From: Coleofasciculus sp937127375
GTDB lineage: Bacteria; Cyanobacteriota; Cyanobacteriia; Cyanobacteriales; Coleofasciculaceae
Reading direction: 5' to 3' (one strand)
NCBI GenBank assembly: GCA_040218875.1
Contig: JAVJQP010000100.1
DNA length: 64,000 nucleotides
The position numbers and the translations under genes were made by a program. The notes under the pieces were generated by a model. It had not been told where the DNA came from, searched no databases, and was given only the letters and a program-made list of their open reading frames with translations. Of this stretch, positions 44,172-54,136 are shown piece after piece (the first letter of the stretch is position 1; each line of letters opens with the position of its first letter).

Positions 44172-44498
44172 TGTCCGTCCTTCCTACCAATCTCAATATG
44201 GCTATCTGTCAAAGCTCACTGATGAGCTGATTGTAAGATATGACACAACTGTTTGCTGATTCACTCACTCGAACTATCGGGGAAAACGTCACCGTTATAG
44301 TGCCGTGAGCCACCTAGTATGTAGCCTAGTATGTAGTAAGCACTTTAGTGCTTTAATGCCCAGCTAGAGAGGGCTAAGGTCTCCTGACAACGAAGCAAGT
44401 CTGTTCCAGAATTTGAGCTGTGTCAATCCAGATGGTTGGGTTAAGCGATCGCGAAATCTAACCCAATTGAATCTTTTGTGCTGTCCATAATATGCCCC

Positions 44499-44530
44499 AA
44501 ATAATTAACTTACATGTAAGTTAATTATTT
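44499..44530. promoter_or_regulatory. Perfect 32-bp palindrome upstream of the haemagglutinin gene
   Basis: aaataattaacttaca followed by its exact reverse complement. It is AT-rich with no loop spacer, lying 328 bp before the start of the haemagglutinin gene and 234 bp after the end of the RTX gene. It could be an operator or part of a terminator; no regulator is identified. It lies in the gene-free spacer 44172-44763. Confidence 0.6.
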
Positions 44531-44710
44531 TAGCATATAATTTGGTTTACCATAGCATTCTTTTAGTTTATTTGATGAAGATAGGTTACGATGAAAATCT
44601 GCACCGATAGTCTTGGCTTCGACGATTTATTTGTCTAAATGAGTTGTGAAAATGTGTCTATGGCTATAATCAATTGAGTGAGTCTCAGGGGCGTAGGTTT
44701 TTACAGATGG

Positions 44711-44740
44711 AGGGTGCGTTAGCGAAGCGTAACGCACCCT
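44711..44740 (-). terminator. Hairpin downstream of the SdrD/RTX gene
   Basis: agggtgcgtta-gcgaagcg-taacgcaccct, an 11-bp perfect stem with 8-nt loop, 24 bp past the stop. The same type of GCGAAGCG-looped hairpin is a common intergenic repeat in cyanobacteria, so the terminator role is only probable. Confidence 0.5.
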
Positions 44741-44763
44741 ACGGTTGATACATTTTCTAGACT

Positions 44764-47700
44764 TTAAATATACGAGAAACTGGTCGTAAAGGAAAGGTGT
44801 CCGGTATTAACCCCTTCTACCTGCATGATGTCTTCTCCATTTAAACTGATGATACTATCCGCGCCTTGTTGAGTCAGGACGAGATCATTGAGCGCTATAC
44901 CTAAGAGTCCAATTTGATCAGAACCGACATCATAGCCGCGCACAATATCTAAACCCGCGTTTTCTTCAAGTACATAAATGTCACTAGCGCCGAAATCGGG
45001 AAGGACAAGTTGTATCCATGGATTGTAGTATGACCCGACAAGAAGATCAGCACCCAAGCCACCACGCAGGGTATCTGCACCCAAGCCACCCGAGAGAATA
45101 TCATCACCACCATCACCGCGTATTAAATCAGTTCCCCAGTTACCAAACAACTGATCATCCCCTAAACCACCTATTAATAGATCATCACCGCCTTTACCTT
45201 TGATGAGTTCTGAGAAAGAACTCCCCTCTATCGTATCGGCTCCATTGCGACCTAGAAGTTTCACGGTAGCATTCACAGGAGCCGTTACCGTAATCGAAGA
45301 TAAGTCCAGATCTACCTGACTATTTTGGGAAGCAAAGCTCATGGTAGAACCCAAAATTTCTAGGTCTGTCACGAGATACCCTTTGTCCTGCAATGCATTG
45401 AGATCTAATGTCTCCAGCCTGGTTTTGGTGACGGGTGAGTCAATCACAATCTTTAAACTGCTTAAGGAATTTGCTGCTGGAGATAGAGTATCAAGTGCCG
45501 CTTGCAAATCATTTTGAGCAATGATCTGTGTTCCTGGAGTTAAATTTTCATCCGCAAAATATACGCCGTCCGTTTTGACTAAAATAATCACGTTATCGGC
45601 AAAATTTGGAGTGACTTGGGCATCAGTCACGGCAATCAGTTCCGTTTGGTTAGTGTTAGGATTTGTCAGCTGAAGCGCCCCATCCGTAAAAATATCTGCA
45701 CCAGTATGACCGGTTTCCATTAATTGCTGATTAAAATCCACAATTTGCTGGGCAGCCGTCGGGTCAGTAGACGTATCTAGTGCTAAAAACGCATTCCACT
45801 CATCGGGAATTTGGGCGATTAAAGCTTTATTATCCCATTCAAAATAAAAAGCCGCACTTCCCTCTGTTCCGTCAGGAAGGAAATCCGAGTTGTTATAAGC
45901 CTGTCCACTGGCTATTAATGAGGCACAGTTTTCGGTAACGATTTGACCCGTCGTTGTGCTGATACAGTAATCCAAATTCAGAACAGTCGTGAAACCTGGA
46001 TCGAGCGGATCATCAGTCTCTGGATCAAACAGCTCAGAATAAAGCCGGAATTGCTCCCCATTGCCGAGTGTTGCCGTATATTGAACATAGGGAATCGTGC
46101 CATAATCAACGCTGTTATTATTCGAGGTGTTAGTGTCAAACGCATTATAACTACTAAATGCGGCTACACTTACTTCACTCCCAACGACATTCTTTTTTAC
46201 GGCAACCAAAGGCGAACCAGCCGTTTTTTCAATCTTATCAACCGGAAGCCAACTTGTACCTTGAACCTGACCATTATTATATTCAGAAAGCTCTGAATTT
46301 TCACCTAATGAGCCATAGAAATTGTTGGTTTGAACATAGTCACTACTCACGGTTGTATTGACTGTCAATTGTACGGATTCTCCCGACAAGAGTGTGGGAA
46401 TGACAACTTCAACCGAGTCCGGATTACCATCGCCACTCAAACTTTGACCATTGGCTGCAATATAGGGGTCAATCGTGCCGTCCTGATTGGGATCGTATGT
46501 ATCTAAATCAATCGCACCGACGGGAAGGATTAATTCCGAGACGTTTAATTGCAAGTCTCCATTATCGGTGATCAAAACAGATTCAGCCGTCGCTAGACCA
46601 TTGTTGGTGACGGTCAATGTATATGAAAATTCTTCATCGGGGATCGCAATATTTTCTCCTTCTAATGTAGGAATAAATGCTTTTTCGATCTCTAAATCAA
46701 TTTCTTGTCGGTTGCCAAAATCAATGTCTGTTGCTGCTGTACCACTTGCAATGGTTATGGGTGCAGGATTCGTTGTTTTCTGTACCCAACCCGTTTGTTG
46801 AACTTCGCGAATGGTATAGTTTCCAGCCGTTAAATCAGTAAAGCTGTAATTACCACTAGAATCTGTAGTCGTACTGGTTTCACCTGCATCTTTAACTCCA
46901 TCATTATCGCTATCAATAAAGATAGTCCAGCCAGCTAATCCCACTTCACCGACATCTTTGACCCCATCACCATCACTGTCTTCAAATTTCTGTCCACTGA
47001 TGCTACCGAGTTGGAAGTTACCGAAGTCAACGCCTGTAGCATTTGTACCACTCGTGGTAACGTTAATGTCGCTGGGATTAGTAGTGGTTTGTTGCCAACC
47101 TATTTGTTGAACTTCCCGGATGGTGTAATTTCCGGCACTTAAATTATCAAAGCTGTAGTCACCATTGGAGTCGGTAACGGTACCGGTTTCACCTGCATCT
47201 TTAACTCCATCATTATCGCTATCGATAAAGATAGTCCAGCCAGCTAATCCCGCTTCACCTGCATCTTTGACCCCATCACCATCACTGTCTTCAAATTTCT
47301 GTCCACTGATGCTACCGAGTTGGAAGTTACCGAAGTCAACGCCTGTGGTATCTGTACCACTGGTAATATTAATCGCACTGGGATTAGTTGTAGTTTGTTC
47401 CCACCCTGATTGTTGAACTTCCCGGATGGTGTAATTTCCAACGGTTAAATCAGTAAAGCTGTAGTTACCACTAGAATCTGTGGTGGTGCTGGTTTCACCT
47501 GCATCTTTAACTCCGTCATTATCGCTATCGATAAAGATAGTCCAGCCAGCTAATCCCGCTTCACCTACATCTTTAACCCCATCGCCATCCGTATCTTCAA
47601 ATTTCTGTCCACTGATGCTACCGAATTCTTCAACATTACCGAAATCAACGCCTGTAACAGTTGTATTGCTACCAATCGTGATTAGACTTGGATCAGTCGT

Positions 47701-49251
47701 TGTTTGAATAAGATCTTTTGGGGTTACCTGACGAACAAAATAGTCACCCGCTAAAACATCACCAAAGGAGTATGAGCCATTAACAGAAGTTGTCGTTGTG
47801 ACTAACGAGTCTTTGGTTGGGTCAAATGCGCCTTCATTCGCCTCAAATACGCCGTCACCATCATCTAAAAATAATTTAACTGTGACGTTATCTAAATTCG
47901 GATCAGCACCTGCTTCGTCATCTCCATCTCCATTAAAATCCTCAAACACGCGACCCGAAATCGTCCCTTCCGGATCAATTCCCGCCACATCAGCAACGGC
48001 AAATTCCTCAAACCCGCCGTCTGAACTAACAAGCTTAGAAAATAGATACACATAAGTACTGCCTGTTGCTCCAGAAAAAGCGGTGTCAGGAATGTAAATC
48101 GAGGTATCAAACGAACTCGTTCCTGGTGTTAAACTAGCATCAAGCAGTACGGAACCGCCTAAATCAAAAACAGCTTGTCCATTATTTAAGGCACCAATCA
48201 GCGTCTGATTGCTTGGATCATACCCGCTTAGTGTGGCAGAATCGCCGAGAAAGAGTCTAAACTCTTGTAGCGTAATCTCAGAAGCACTAGTCTTTTCATT
48301 CAAATCCAGGCGGATTTCGCGAAAGGTGTCTCCACCAATCGTCACCTGTGGCAGTTCAGACAATTGGAGCGATCGCGCTGACTTCACATCGGGTTGACTC
48401 ACTGCTGCATCGGTGTTAAAGCCTTCTTCATCCGGTTTTGCTCTCAGTTTAAGAAACGAGTCATTGGTTCCCGCACCCGACGCTAAATCAGATCGAACGA
48501 TATAAGCACCATTAACAAATCCTGCTGACTGATTTTGGGTTAAATCGAGAACCGAGTCTGTGAAAATATGGGGTTCAGCCGCTTCCCCAGTTTTCAAATC
48601 CGTAGCGGTTAATTGGAATGTGGCATTTGCCGAATCATCGGGATTCACATACCATTCGGTGACAATCTCCCCATTCTTTAGACCATCGAGATCTTTAGGA
48701 CTTCCATCTTTAACCATCCAAGGTTCATGTCCTGATCCTGAATTGGATGACGCCAAAATCAAATCATCGGCTGTACCAAACTCACCATCAGCACCCGCTT
48801 CCAGATGTTGCACCTGCAATTTGACCACTGCACCTGGATCAAACCCTGTCGCAGTAATCGTAGCCGTTTCACCCGGTTGGTAATCTTGCTTATCGGTTAC
48901 GACTATTGGCGTACTGGTTGTCTCTGCTTCAGCCGCGTCAATCTGGAATCGCTGAAACACGTTCTTTATCAATGAGTCAAAAACAGCTAGCGGTTCTTGA
49001 ATGTCTGGAACAATCCCAGATAGATAGTCTAAGGGTGAGTTGGACGGCGTAGAAAGAGCAAATTCGCCTGTACCCAACTCATTATCAGGAACCGCGTCTA
49101 GTTCTAGATGGCGTGGCTCAAAAAACGGCTTGACCTGAGATAACAGCGAAAAAACTCGATTTAATCCAGGAGACAATAACCGAGGTGAAACTGTCTCGGT
49201 CAGCAATTCATATAGAGAAAGGAAGTCTAAATACTTAGTAGCAGTCATCAT
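44764..49251 (-). CDS. Giant surface/secreted protein with SdrD-B repeats, DUF11 and RTX calcium-binding end
   Basis: 1495 residues with no classical signal peptide. The start region is followed by IVVTDKQDYQPGETATITATGFDPG (about 115-235), a cohesive beta domain found in large surface proteins. Next come four SdrD-B-like domains (about 480-860; GSISGQKFEDSDGDGVKDAGE...GWTIFIDSDNDGVKDAGET...NYTIREVQQ), with calcium-binding D-x-D-x-D loops, and a DUF11-type domain (ALTVTNNGLATAESVLITDNG). The C-terminus (about 1350-1440) has RTX nonapeptides (GGDDLLIGGLGDDQLFG). The RTX tail without an N-terminal signal points to type I secretion. A role in adhesion or the extracellular matrix is inferred. Confidence 0.9.
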   Translation of the reverse strand: MMTATKYLDFLSLYELLTETVSPRLLSPGLNRVFSLLSQVKPFFEPRHLELDAVPDNELGTGEFALSTPSNSPLDYLSGIVPDIQEPLAVFDSLIKNVFQRFQIDAAEAETTSTPIVVTDKQDYQPGETATITATGFDPGAVVKLQVQHLEAGADGEFGTADDLILASSNSGSGHEPWMVKDGSPKDLDGLKNGEIVTEWYVNPDDSANATFQLTATDLKTGEAAEPHIFTDSVLDLTQNQSAGFVNGAYIVRSDLASGAGTNDSFLKLRAKPDEEGFNTDAAVSQPDVKSARSLQLSELPQVTIGGDTFREIRLDLNEKTSASEITLQEFRLFLGDSATLSGYDPSNQTLIGALNNGQAVFDLGGSVLLDASLTPGTSSFDTSIYIPDTAFSGATGSTYVYLFSKLVSSDGGFEEFAVADVAGIDPEGTISGRVFEDFNGDGDDEAGADPNLDNVTVKLFLDDGDGVFEANEGAFDPTKDSLVTTTTSVNGSYSFGDVLAGDYFVRQVTPKDLIQTTTDPSLITIGSNTTVTGVDFGNVEEFGSISGQKFEDTDGDGVKDVGEAGLAGWTIFIDSDNDGVKDAGETSTTTDSSGNYSFTDLTVGNYTIREVQQSGWEQTTTNPSAINITSGTDTTGVDFGNFQLGSISGQKFEDSDGDGVKDAGEAGLAGWTIFIDSDNDGVKDAGETGTVTDSNGDYSFDNLSAGNYTIREVQQIGWQQTTTNPSDINVTTSGTNATGVDFGNFQLGSISGQKFEDSDGDGVKDVGEVGLAGWTIFIDSDNDGVKDAGETSTTTDSSGNYSFTDLTAGNYTIREVQQTGWVQKTTNPAPITIASGTAATDIDFGNRQEIDLEIEKAFIPTLEGENIAIPDEEFSYTLTVTNNGLATAESVLITDNGDLQLNVSELILPVGAIDLDTYDPNQDGTIDPYIAANGQSLSGDGNPDSVEVVIPTLLSGESVQLTVNTTVSSDYVQTNNFYGSLGENSELSEYNNGQVQGTSWLPVDKIEKTAGSPLVAVKKNVVGSEVSVAAFSSYNAFDTNTSNNNSVDYGTIPYVQYTATLGNGEQFRLYSELFDPETDDPLDPGFTTVLNLDYCISTTTGQIVTENCASLIASGQAYNNSDFLPDGTEGSAAFYFEWDNKALIAQIPDEWNAFLALDTSTDPTAAQQIVDFNQQLMETGHTGADIFTDGALQLTNPNTNQTELIAVTDAQVTPNFADNVIILVKTDGVYFADENLTPGTQIIAQNDLQAALDTLSPAANSLSSLKIVIDSPVTKTRLETLDLNALQDKGYLVTDLEILGSTMSFASQNSQVDLDLSSITVTAPVNATVKLLGRNGADTIEGSSFSELIKGKGGDDLLIGGLGDDQLFGNWGTDLIRGDGGDDILSGGLGADTLRGGLGADLLVGSYYNPWIQLVLPDFGASDIYVLEENAGLDIVRGYDVGSDQIGLLGIALNDLVLTQQGADSIISLNGEDIMQVEGVNTGHLSFTTSFSYI

Positions 49252-49869
49252 TTGAGTAACAATTAGCTCTGATTAACAACAGTGAGAATAAGCTGCACCT
49301 GATGGAAAGTATCTCAATCAGTCTTGAGAAAGACATCATACCCATTGCTGGGCGAGGGTTTGAACGTTATCACTTTTCAATATTTTTTTAGGCTGACTAT
49401 ACATTTCATCGCGCAATTAGCTAGACAATATATATCTATCTCATGGTTTTCAGAACTCATTTTAAGTCACTAAAATTATCTCTTCAGCAGATATTAAACG
49501 TATGATAACCAAACATGATATCCATTGACATGAAGATTCTGTAAACTTATGTCTAATTAATGTAACGAATTGATGAAGTTGGCTTTTCAGCCAACATGAA
49601 ACGGTCTTGAAGATGTCGAGTGTACTTTTTACGAATTCTGCCATGGGAGCAAACCTGTCCCCTAGATAAAATCGTAAAAATTGGTAAAAGTTCGTGAAAA
49701 TTCACCCTGACCTAGCTTGTATACCCAATCCAGGTTAACCACCCTCTTTATAAGTAGGAACAAGGCAACAAGCAATAGGCTTTCATCGACTAAGGGATCA
49801 AGGGGGTTCTCAAGGCGGATTGGGTATTACACAAAGATTGCGCTACTATCAATAAAAAAATGAGAACGT
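49252..49869. other. Divergent 618-bp spacer with one inverted-repeat element
   Basis: Separates the divergent RTX-protein and SDR-PhyH genes, so it should hold both promoters. tacccaatcc at 49722-49731 and ggattgggta at 49817-49826 are inverted repeats bounding about 105 bp just upstream of the SDR-PhyH start. Nothing else is recognised. Confidence 0.5.
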
Positions 49870-51468
49870 ATGAATCAGTGTAAGCCTCAGAAAGTCTGCA
49901 TTGTCACAGGTGGTAACTCAGGTGTAGGTTTGATGACTGCTTTTGGTCTCGCCCAATTTGGTCATCACGTATTCATCGCCTGTCGCTGTGCAAACAAAGC
50001 CGAGAAAGCTGTCAATTATATTCGCTCCTCCACCGGAAATCCTAACGTTGAGTTTTTGCCACTCGATTTAGCCTCCCTTGATTCAGTTCGTACATTTGTG
50101 AAACTGTTTCAGGACAGACAGCTTCCGCTGCATCTATTAGTGAATAATGCAGGTGTTTTCAATGCCAAAGGTACCACTCAAGAAGGATTTGAACTTATTT
50201 GGGGAATTAACTATCTGGGGCACTTTCTAGTGACAAATTTGCTCCTGGAAACGCTTCAACATTCAGCGCCAAGTCGCATTATCATGGTTGCCTCTGACTT
50301 AGCATTACGCCCCACTTCTATCAAATGGGAGCGTTTTGTCAGGAAGACACCCTTGAATTTTATAGAACTGTATGCCGTATCTAAATTGTGCTTATTGATA
50401 CTGACTCAAGAACTGGCACGGCGCTTAGAGAATACTAACGTAACTGTTAATGCGATTCATCCCGGATTTGTGCAATCTAATATAACCTTAGGGCATCGCT
50501 TAAGCAAGTATTTAGGTATCGGTATTTCACCCCAAGAAAGTGCTTCGGGGTTGCTGACTTGTGCAACATCTCCTGATTTTGCAGAGGTAACGGGTAAGTT
50601 TTTTGATTATCAGCAGACCGAAATCGAACTTCCTGATCTGGCAAAAGATACTGAACTCGGTCAACAGTTGTGGGAACAGAGTAGCTTGTGGACAGGCTGT
50701 CATCAATACAATCTGAAAACACCCGCCCAACCTGAGACGTCGGTTGGACTTTTAGAACCCTATTCGCTGGCATTAAGTCCCTCTGAACTCGGTTCCCTTA
50801 GCCAAACTATTGTTGAAACTGTATTGCCCAACCCTCCGCTAAAGAACAAATTTTATCATTTTATTCACCTTTTGTTTAGACTCAGGATGGGGGCGATCCT
50901 TTTACTTGTTAATCAATTCCGCAAGCAAGAGTTTTATATGGAAAGGCATCTTGATTCAGACGCTGTTTGGGCGATCTGCCAAGATAAAAATTTACGACAG
51001 AAATTGAAGGAGTATTTGGGGGAAACGTTAGTCTTGTGGCGTTCAGAAATTTGGGTGAATTATCCCTCGCAACAACTGATTCCGTTTTGGCATCAAGATT
51101 CCTATCCCAATCTGCTTCAAGGCGAAGGTAAAACGATCAATGTCTACATTGCACTAACAGAGGTTAATGAACGGAATGGGTTTGAGTACATCCCTAATTT
51201 TCAACTCACTCCGGATGTCTCGGTTAAAATGAAAGACCCGTTTAGTGGCAATTGTTTGTTTAATTTGAAAGAAGACTTAGAACAGCAAGCCGTTCCTGTG
51301 GTTTTGCGTCCTGGAGAATTTGTTTTATTTACCGATCAACTTATGCATCGTTCGATTCGCAATATCAGTGGTCAAGTTCGGCTAGCCCTCACCCTGCGGC
51401 TTACTCAACCCTCTGTTCATATCGTCTCAAGCTACAGTCCTATTTACAGTAAGCCTGTCTTGTTGTGA
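49870..51468 (+). CDS. Fusion of a short-chain dehydrogenase/reductase and a PhyH-type dioxygenase
   Basis: 532 residues. The N-terminal about 285 residues are an SDR of the retinol dehydrogenase / protochlorophyllide reductase group: TGGNSGVG at 13-20 for NAD(P), NNAGVF, a catalytic serine region (IIMVASDLALRP) and YAVSK. The C-terminal about 210 residues resemble phytanoyl-CoA dioxygenases: iron ligands H408-Q-D410 and H493, with the 2-oxoglutarate-binding R in GQVRLALTLR. One chain could therefore hydroxylate a substrate and oxidise or reduce the same molecule. Neighbouring genes give no pathway. Both halves look intact; the pairing is uncommon to my knowledge. Confidence 0.85.
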   Translation: MNQCKPQKVCIVTGGNSGVGLMTAFGLAQFGHHVFIACRCANKAEKAVNYIRSSTGNPNVEFLPLDLASLDSVRTFVKLFQDRQLPLHLLVNNAGVFNAKGTTQEGFELIWGINYLGHFLVTNLLLETLQHSAPSRIIMVASDLALRPTSIKWERFVRKTPLNFIELYAVSKLCLLILTQELARRLENTNVTVNAIHPGFVQSNITLGHRLSKYLGIGISPQESASGLLTCATSPDFAEVTGKFFDYQQTEIELPDLAKDTELGQQLWEQSSLWTGCHQYNLKTPAQPETSVGLLEPYSLALSPSELGSLSQTIVETVLPNPPLKNKFYHFIHLLFRLRMGAILLLVNQFRKQEFYMERHLDSDAVWAICQDKNLRQKLKEYLGETLVLWRSEIWVNYPSQQLIPFWHQDSYPNLLQGEGKTINVYIALTEVNERNGFEYIPNFQLTPDVSVKMKDPFSGNCLFNLKEDLEQQAVPVVLRPGEFVLFTDQLMHRSIRNISGQVRLALTLRLTQPSVHIVSSYSPIYSKPVLL

Positions 51469-51925
51469 GTCCTGCTAACATGAAATATACAGCAGTTTGC
51501 TCTGCTATACGGTACATTGTCGATCCCCCTAAATCCCCCATGGAACCAAAAGCGAAGCATCCTTTGGCTTCCCCATGGAACCAAAAGCGAAGCATCCTTT
51601 GGTCTCCCCCATGGAACCAAAAGCGAAGCATCCTTTGGTCTCCCCCTTTTGAAGGGGGACGGGAGGGGGATCTGAAGGGGGACGGGAGGGGGATCTGAAG
51701 GGGGACGGGAGGGGGATCTGAAGGGGGACGGGAGGGGGATCTGAAGGGGGACTTTGATCTACTGTACTTTATTACAGCGCAAAGCGCTGTAAGTAGTTGG
51801 ACAAAATTAAATCAGGGAACAGGGAACAGGGAACAGTAAGTAGTCGGACATTCTAGTATTTAGGGTGATAAATCAGTAAACGCAGGTTTATTGAAAACAT
51901 TTATTCAAGTTAGGAGGCATTTCAA
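51469..51925. repeat. Compound tandem repeat spacer (about 36-bp x3 and 23-bp x4.4)
   Basis: 51540-51645 holds three about 36-bp units starting catggaaccaaaagcgaagc. 51651-51752 holds four perfect 23-bp units, gaagggggacgggagggggatct with a partial fifth. A short agggaacagggaacag tract follows near 51815-51838. No gene; open frames across it are repeat artefacts. Confidence 0.9.
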
Positions 51926-53575
51926 ATGTCATTTAAAAAGTTTCTGGTAATTGGCACAACTCTAGTCTTGGTAGGGGGTGGCGCTGCTTATCTCTACGCC
52001 AAAGGATTCTGGGGAGTCGCCGACACCCCAGCCGCTAGTGCTAAAGTTATTCCCGATGAAGCGGTAATGGCGGGCTTTATTTCCACTGATCCTCAATCCT
52101 GGATGAAGTTACAGCAGTTTGGTACGCCTGAACTGCAAACGTTAGTGAATCAGAGTCTGGAAGATTTACAAGCAGAAACCTTGAAGGATTCCCAAATTAG
52201 TTACGAGGAAGATTTAAAACCGTGGTTGGGGAATGTAATGGTTGCTATTTTACCAACGACTTCGGCTGAAACGGTAGACGACTCCAATCTGTTGACAGTT
52301 GTTACTATTAAAAATAAGTTTAGTCTGTTAAAGTTTGCCAACCAGTTAAAAACTGAGGATAAACTAGGAAAAATTGATGAGATTGACTATAATGGGTTGA
52401 CGATTGTGGAGACAATTGACGAGGGCAGAACCTTCTATTCAGCGGTATTGAGACAGCATTTGGTCATATCTGAAGACTTGAAACCTGTACAATTAGCGAT
52501 TGACAGCTATAAGGGAGAACCGTCTCTGGCTAGCGAAGGGAATATTGCCAAACTATTCTCCCAGGATATGGATCTGCTCAACCCCGTTGCTAAGTTTTAT
52601 ATCCCTGACTATACCGCTTTTGTGCAAGAAATGGTCGCCAATAATCCAGGAGTTGCGCCCTTACCTCCCGCCACGTTAGAACAATTGCAAGCGTTTAAGT
52701 CAGTTAAAATGGGGGTAGGAATTGATGACGTGGGAATTCGGCTGAAAACGATCGCCAATGTTGAACCCTCGGAAATTCAAGTCGAATTTCAGCCCAATCC
52801 GGGTCAAATTATCAGTCAATTCCCCGCTTCAACGATGATGCTGTTAACCGGAAATGGGATTAGCCAGGGATGGGAAACAATAAGCCAATCCGCCCAAACC
52901 GATCCCCAATTGCAGCAAGGACTCAACAGCCTCAGAAGTGCCGCCAATAGCATTAATTTAGATGTGGATAAGGATATCTTTGGCTGGATGGATGGGGAAT
53001 TTGCCATCGGCGTGATTCCTTCCACAGAAGGGATACTCGCCCCCATCGGCTTTGGTGGAGTGATCGTCTTTCAAACCAGCGATCGCGCCACCGCCCAAGC
53101 GACGTTAACTCAACTCGATACCCTCGCCCAACAAAATACTATTCAAGTTTCACCCCGAACGGTTCAAGGAGAATTGGTTACCGAGTGGACAATTCCGGGA
53201 CAAGGTACTTGGTTAGGACATGGTTGGTTAGATCAAAATTCCCTGTTTATCGCCATTGGCGAACCAATAGTAGAAAAAATGCTGGTGAATCCTGAACCGT
53301 CTCTGGATCAAAGTGAGTCGTTTATTACGGTAACAGAAGCTTTACCTGAATCTAACAGCGGTTACTTTTATTTAGATATGGATAAAACCATGACAGTGGT
53401 GAATGATTTTATCGAAAATACCACCCCAGACACACCAGAACCTGCCCCTGATACCCAAACCGCTTTGGCTATTTTAAATTCCGTGCAAGGGATCGGCGGA
53501 ACCGTGACTCAAGACAACCCTTCTACTCATAGTTTTGAAATGATTATTACGCTTGAATCTAAAACCGAAAACTAA
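51926..53575 (+). CDS. DUF3352 domain-containing membrane-anchored protein
   Basis: 549 residues, preceded by a strong AGGAGG site. One N-terminal membrane span (about 5-24, FLVIGTTLVLVGGGAAYLYA) is followed by a periplasmic DUF3352 domain: VIPDEAVMAGFISTDPQSWMKL, SYEEDLKPWLGNVMVAILP, NGLTIVE and a late FAIGVIPST. The family is widespread in cyanobacteria and of unknown function. It ends about 255 bp before the pqqD-like gene and does not look functionally connected to it. Confidence 0.9.
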   Translation: MSFKKFLVIGTTLVLVGGGAAYLYAKGFWGVADTPAASAKVIPDEAVMAGFISTDPQSWMKLQQFGTPELQTLVNQSLEDLQAETLKDSQISYEEDLKPWLGNVMVAILPTTSAETVDDSNLLTVVTIKNKFSLLKFANQLKTEDKLGKIDEIDYNGLTIVETIDEGRTFYSAVLRQHLVISEDLKPVQLAIDSYKGEPSLASEGNIAKLFSQDMDLLNPVAKFYIPDYTAFVQEMVANNPGVAPLPPATLEQLQAFKSVKMGVGIDDVGIRLKTIANVEPSEIQVEFQPNPGQIISQFPASTMMLLTGNGISQGWETISQSAQTDPQLQQGLNSLRSAANSINLDVDKDIFGWMDGEFAIGVIPSTEGILAPIGFGGVIVFQTSDRATAQATLTQLDTLAQQNTIQVSPRTVQGELVTEWTIPGQGTWLGHGWLDQNSLFIAIGEPIVEKMLVNPEPSLDQSESFITVTEALPESNSGYFYLDMDKTMTVVNDFIENTTPDTPEPAPDTQTALAILNSVQGIGGTVTQDNPSTHSFEMIITLESKTEN

Positions 53576-53830
53576 GCAAAAAAAGGCAGAGGGCAAGTTT
53601 CAGGACAATTCATAAATTGTGATTATAGTTAGAACGAATTTTCGTGATTTGAGGGGTCTGGCTTTTTTAAGTTTTGTGAATAGACAGAGATTCCCAAGAC
53701 TGTAAACTGACGGGCAGTTGTCTTTTACACGGGTAAAAGAATTAAAGAGTGAATCGTGCGATCGCCTGAACGTTGCCCTGGGTTACTGGATGGCTGTAAA
53801 GATAGCGTTTCTGGGAGTTGGCAGAAGTGT

Positions 53831-54136
53831 ATGAGTTCTGAAAATACGGTGTCAATGTCTTCGATTATCGTCGCCAGTCAGGAACAGCGCTCGTCGGATT
53901 TGACGGGAGAGACGGTGATCCTGAATCTCAAGTCGGGGATGTACTACGGCTTGAGTGCTGTGGGTGTGAGTATCTGGAATCTGATTCAGGAACCGAAAGC
54001 CGTGAGCGAGGTGAGGGATGTGATTCTAGCAAAATATGACGTTGAACCGGAACAGTGCGATCGCGATGTCTTGGCGTTGGTTGAAGAGTTGGCGACAGAA
54101 GGATTGATTGAGGTGCGGGATGCAGCAGTTGCGTAA
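53831..54136 (+). CDS. PqqD-family / lasso peptide B1-type RiPP recognition protein
   Basis: 101 residues from the ATG at 53831; a GTG at 53756 would add 25 residues alien to the family. The PqqD fold (RiPP recognition element) is clear: SSDLTGETVILNLKSGMYYGLSAVGVSIWNLI, then EVRDVILAKYDVEPEQCDRDVLALVEELATEGLIEV. Such proteins bind the leader of a precursor peptide and deliver it to the modifying enzymes. It overlaps the next gene, a lasso B2-type protease, by 17 bases, which is the usual B1-B2 order. I found no precursor gene in the about 250 bp upstream. Confidence 0.85.
   Translation: MSSENTVSMSSIIVASQEQRSSDLTGETVILNLKSGMYYGLSAVGVSIWNLIQEPKAVSEVRDVILAKYDVEPEQCDRDVLALVEELATEGLIEVRDAAVA

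Noticed and set aside
51465..51698. 77-residue frame with EPKAKHPL-type repeats
   Set aside because: Reads through the tandem spacer repeat; no gene-like features.
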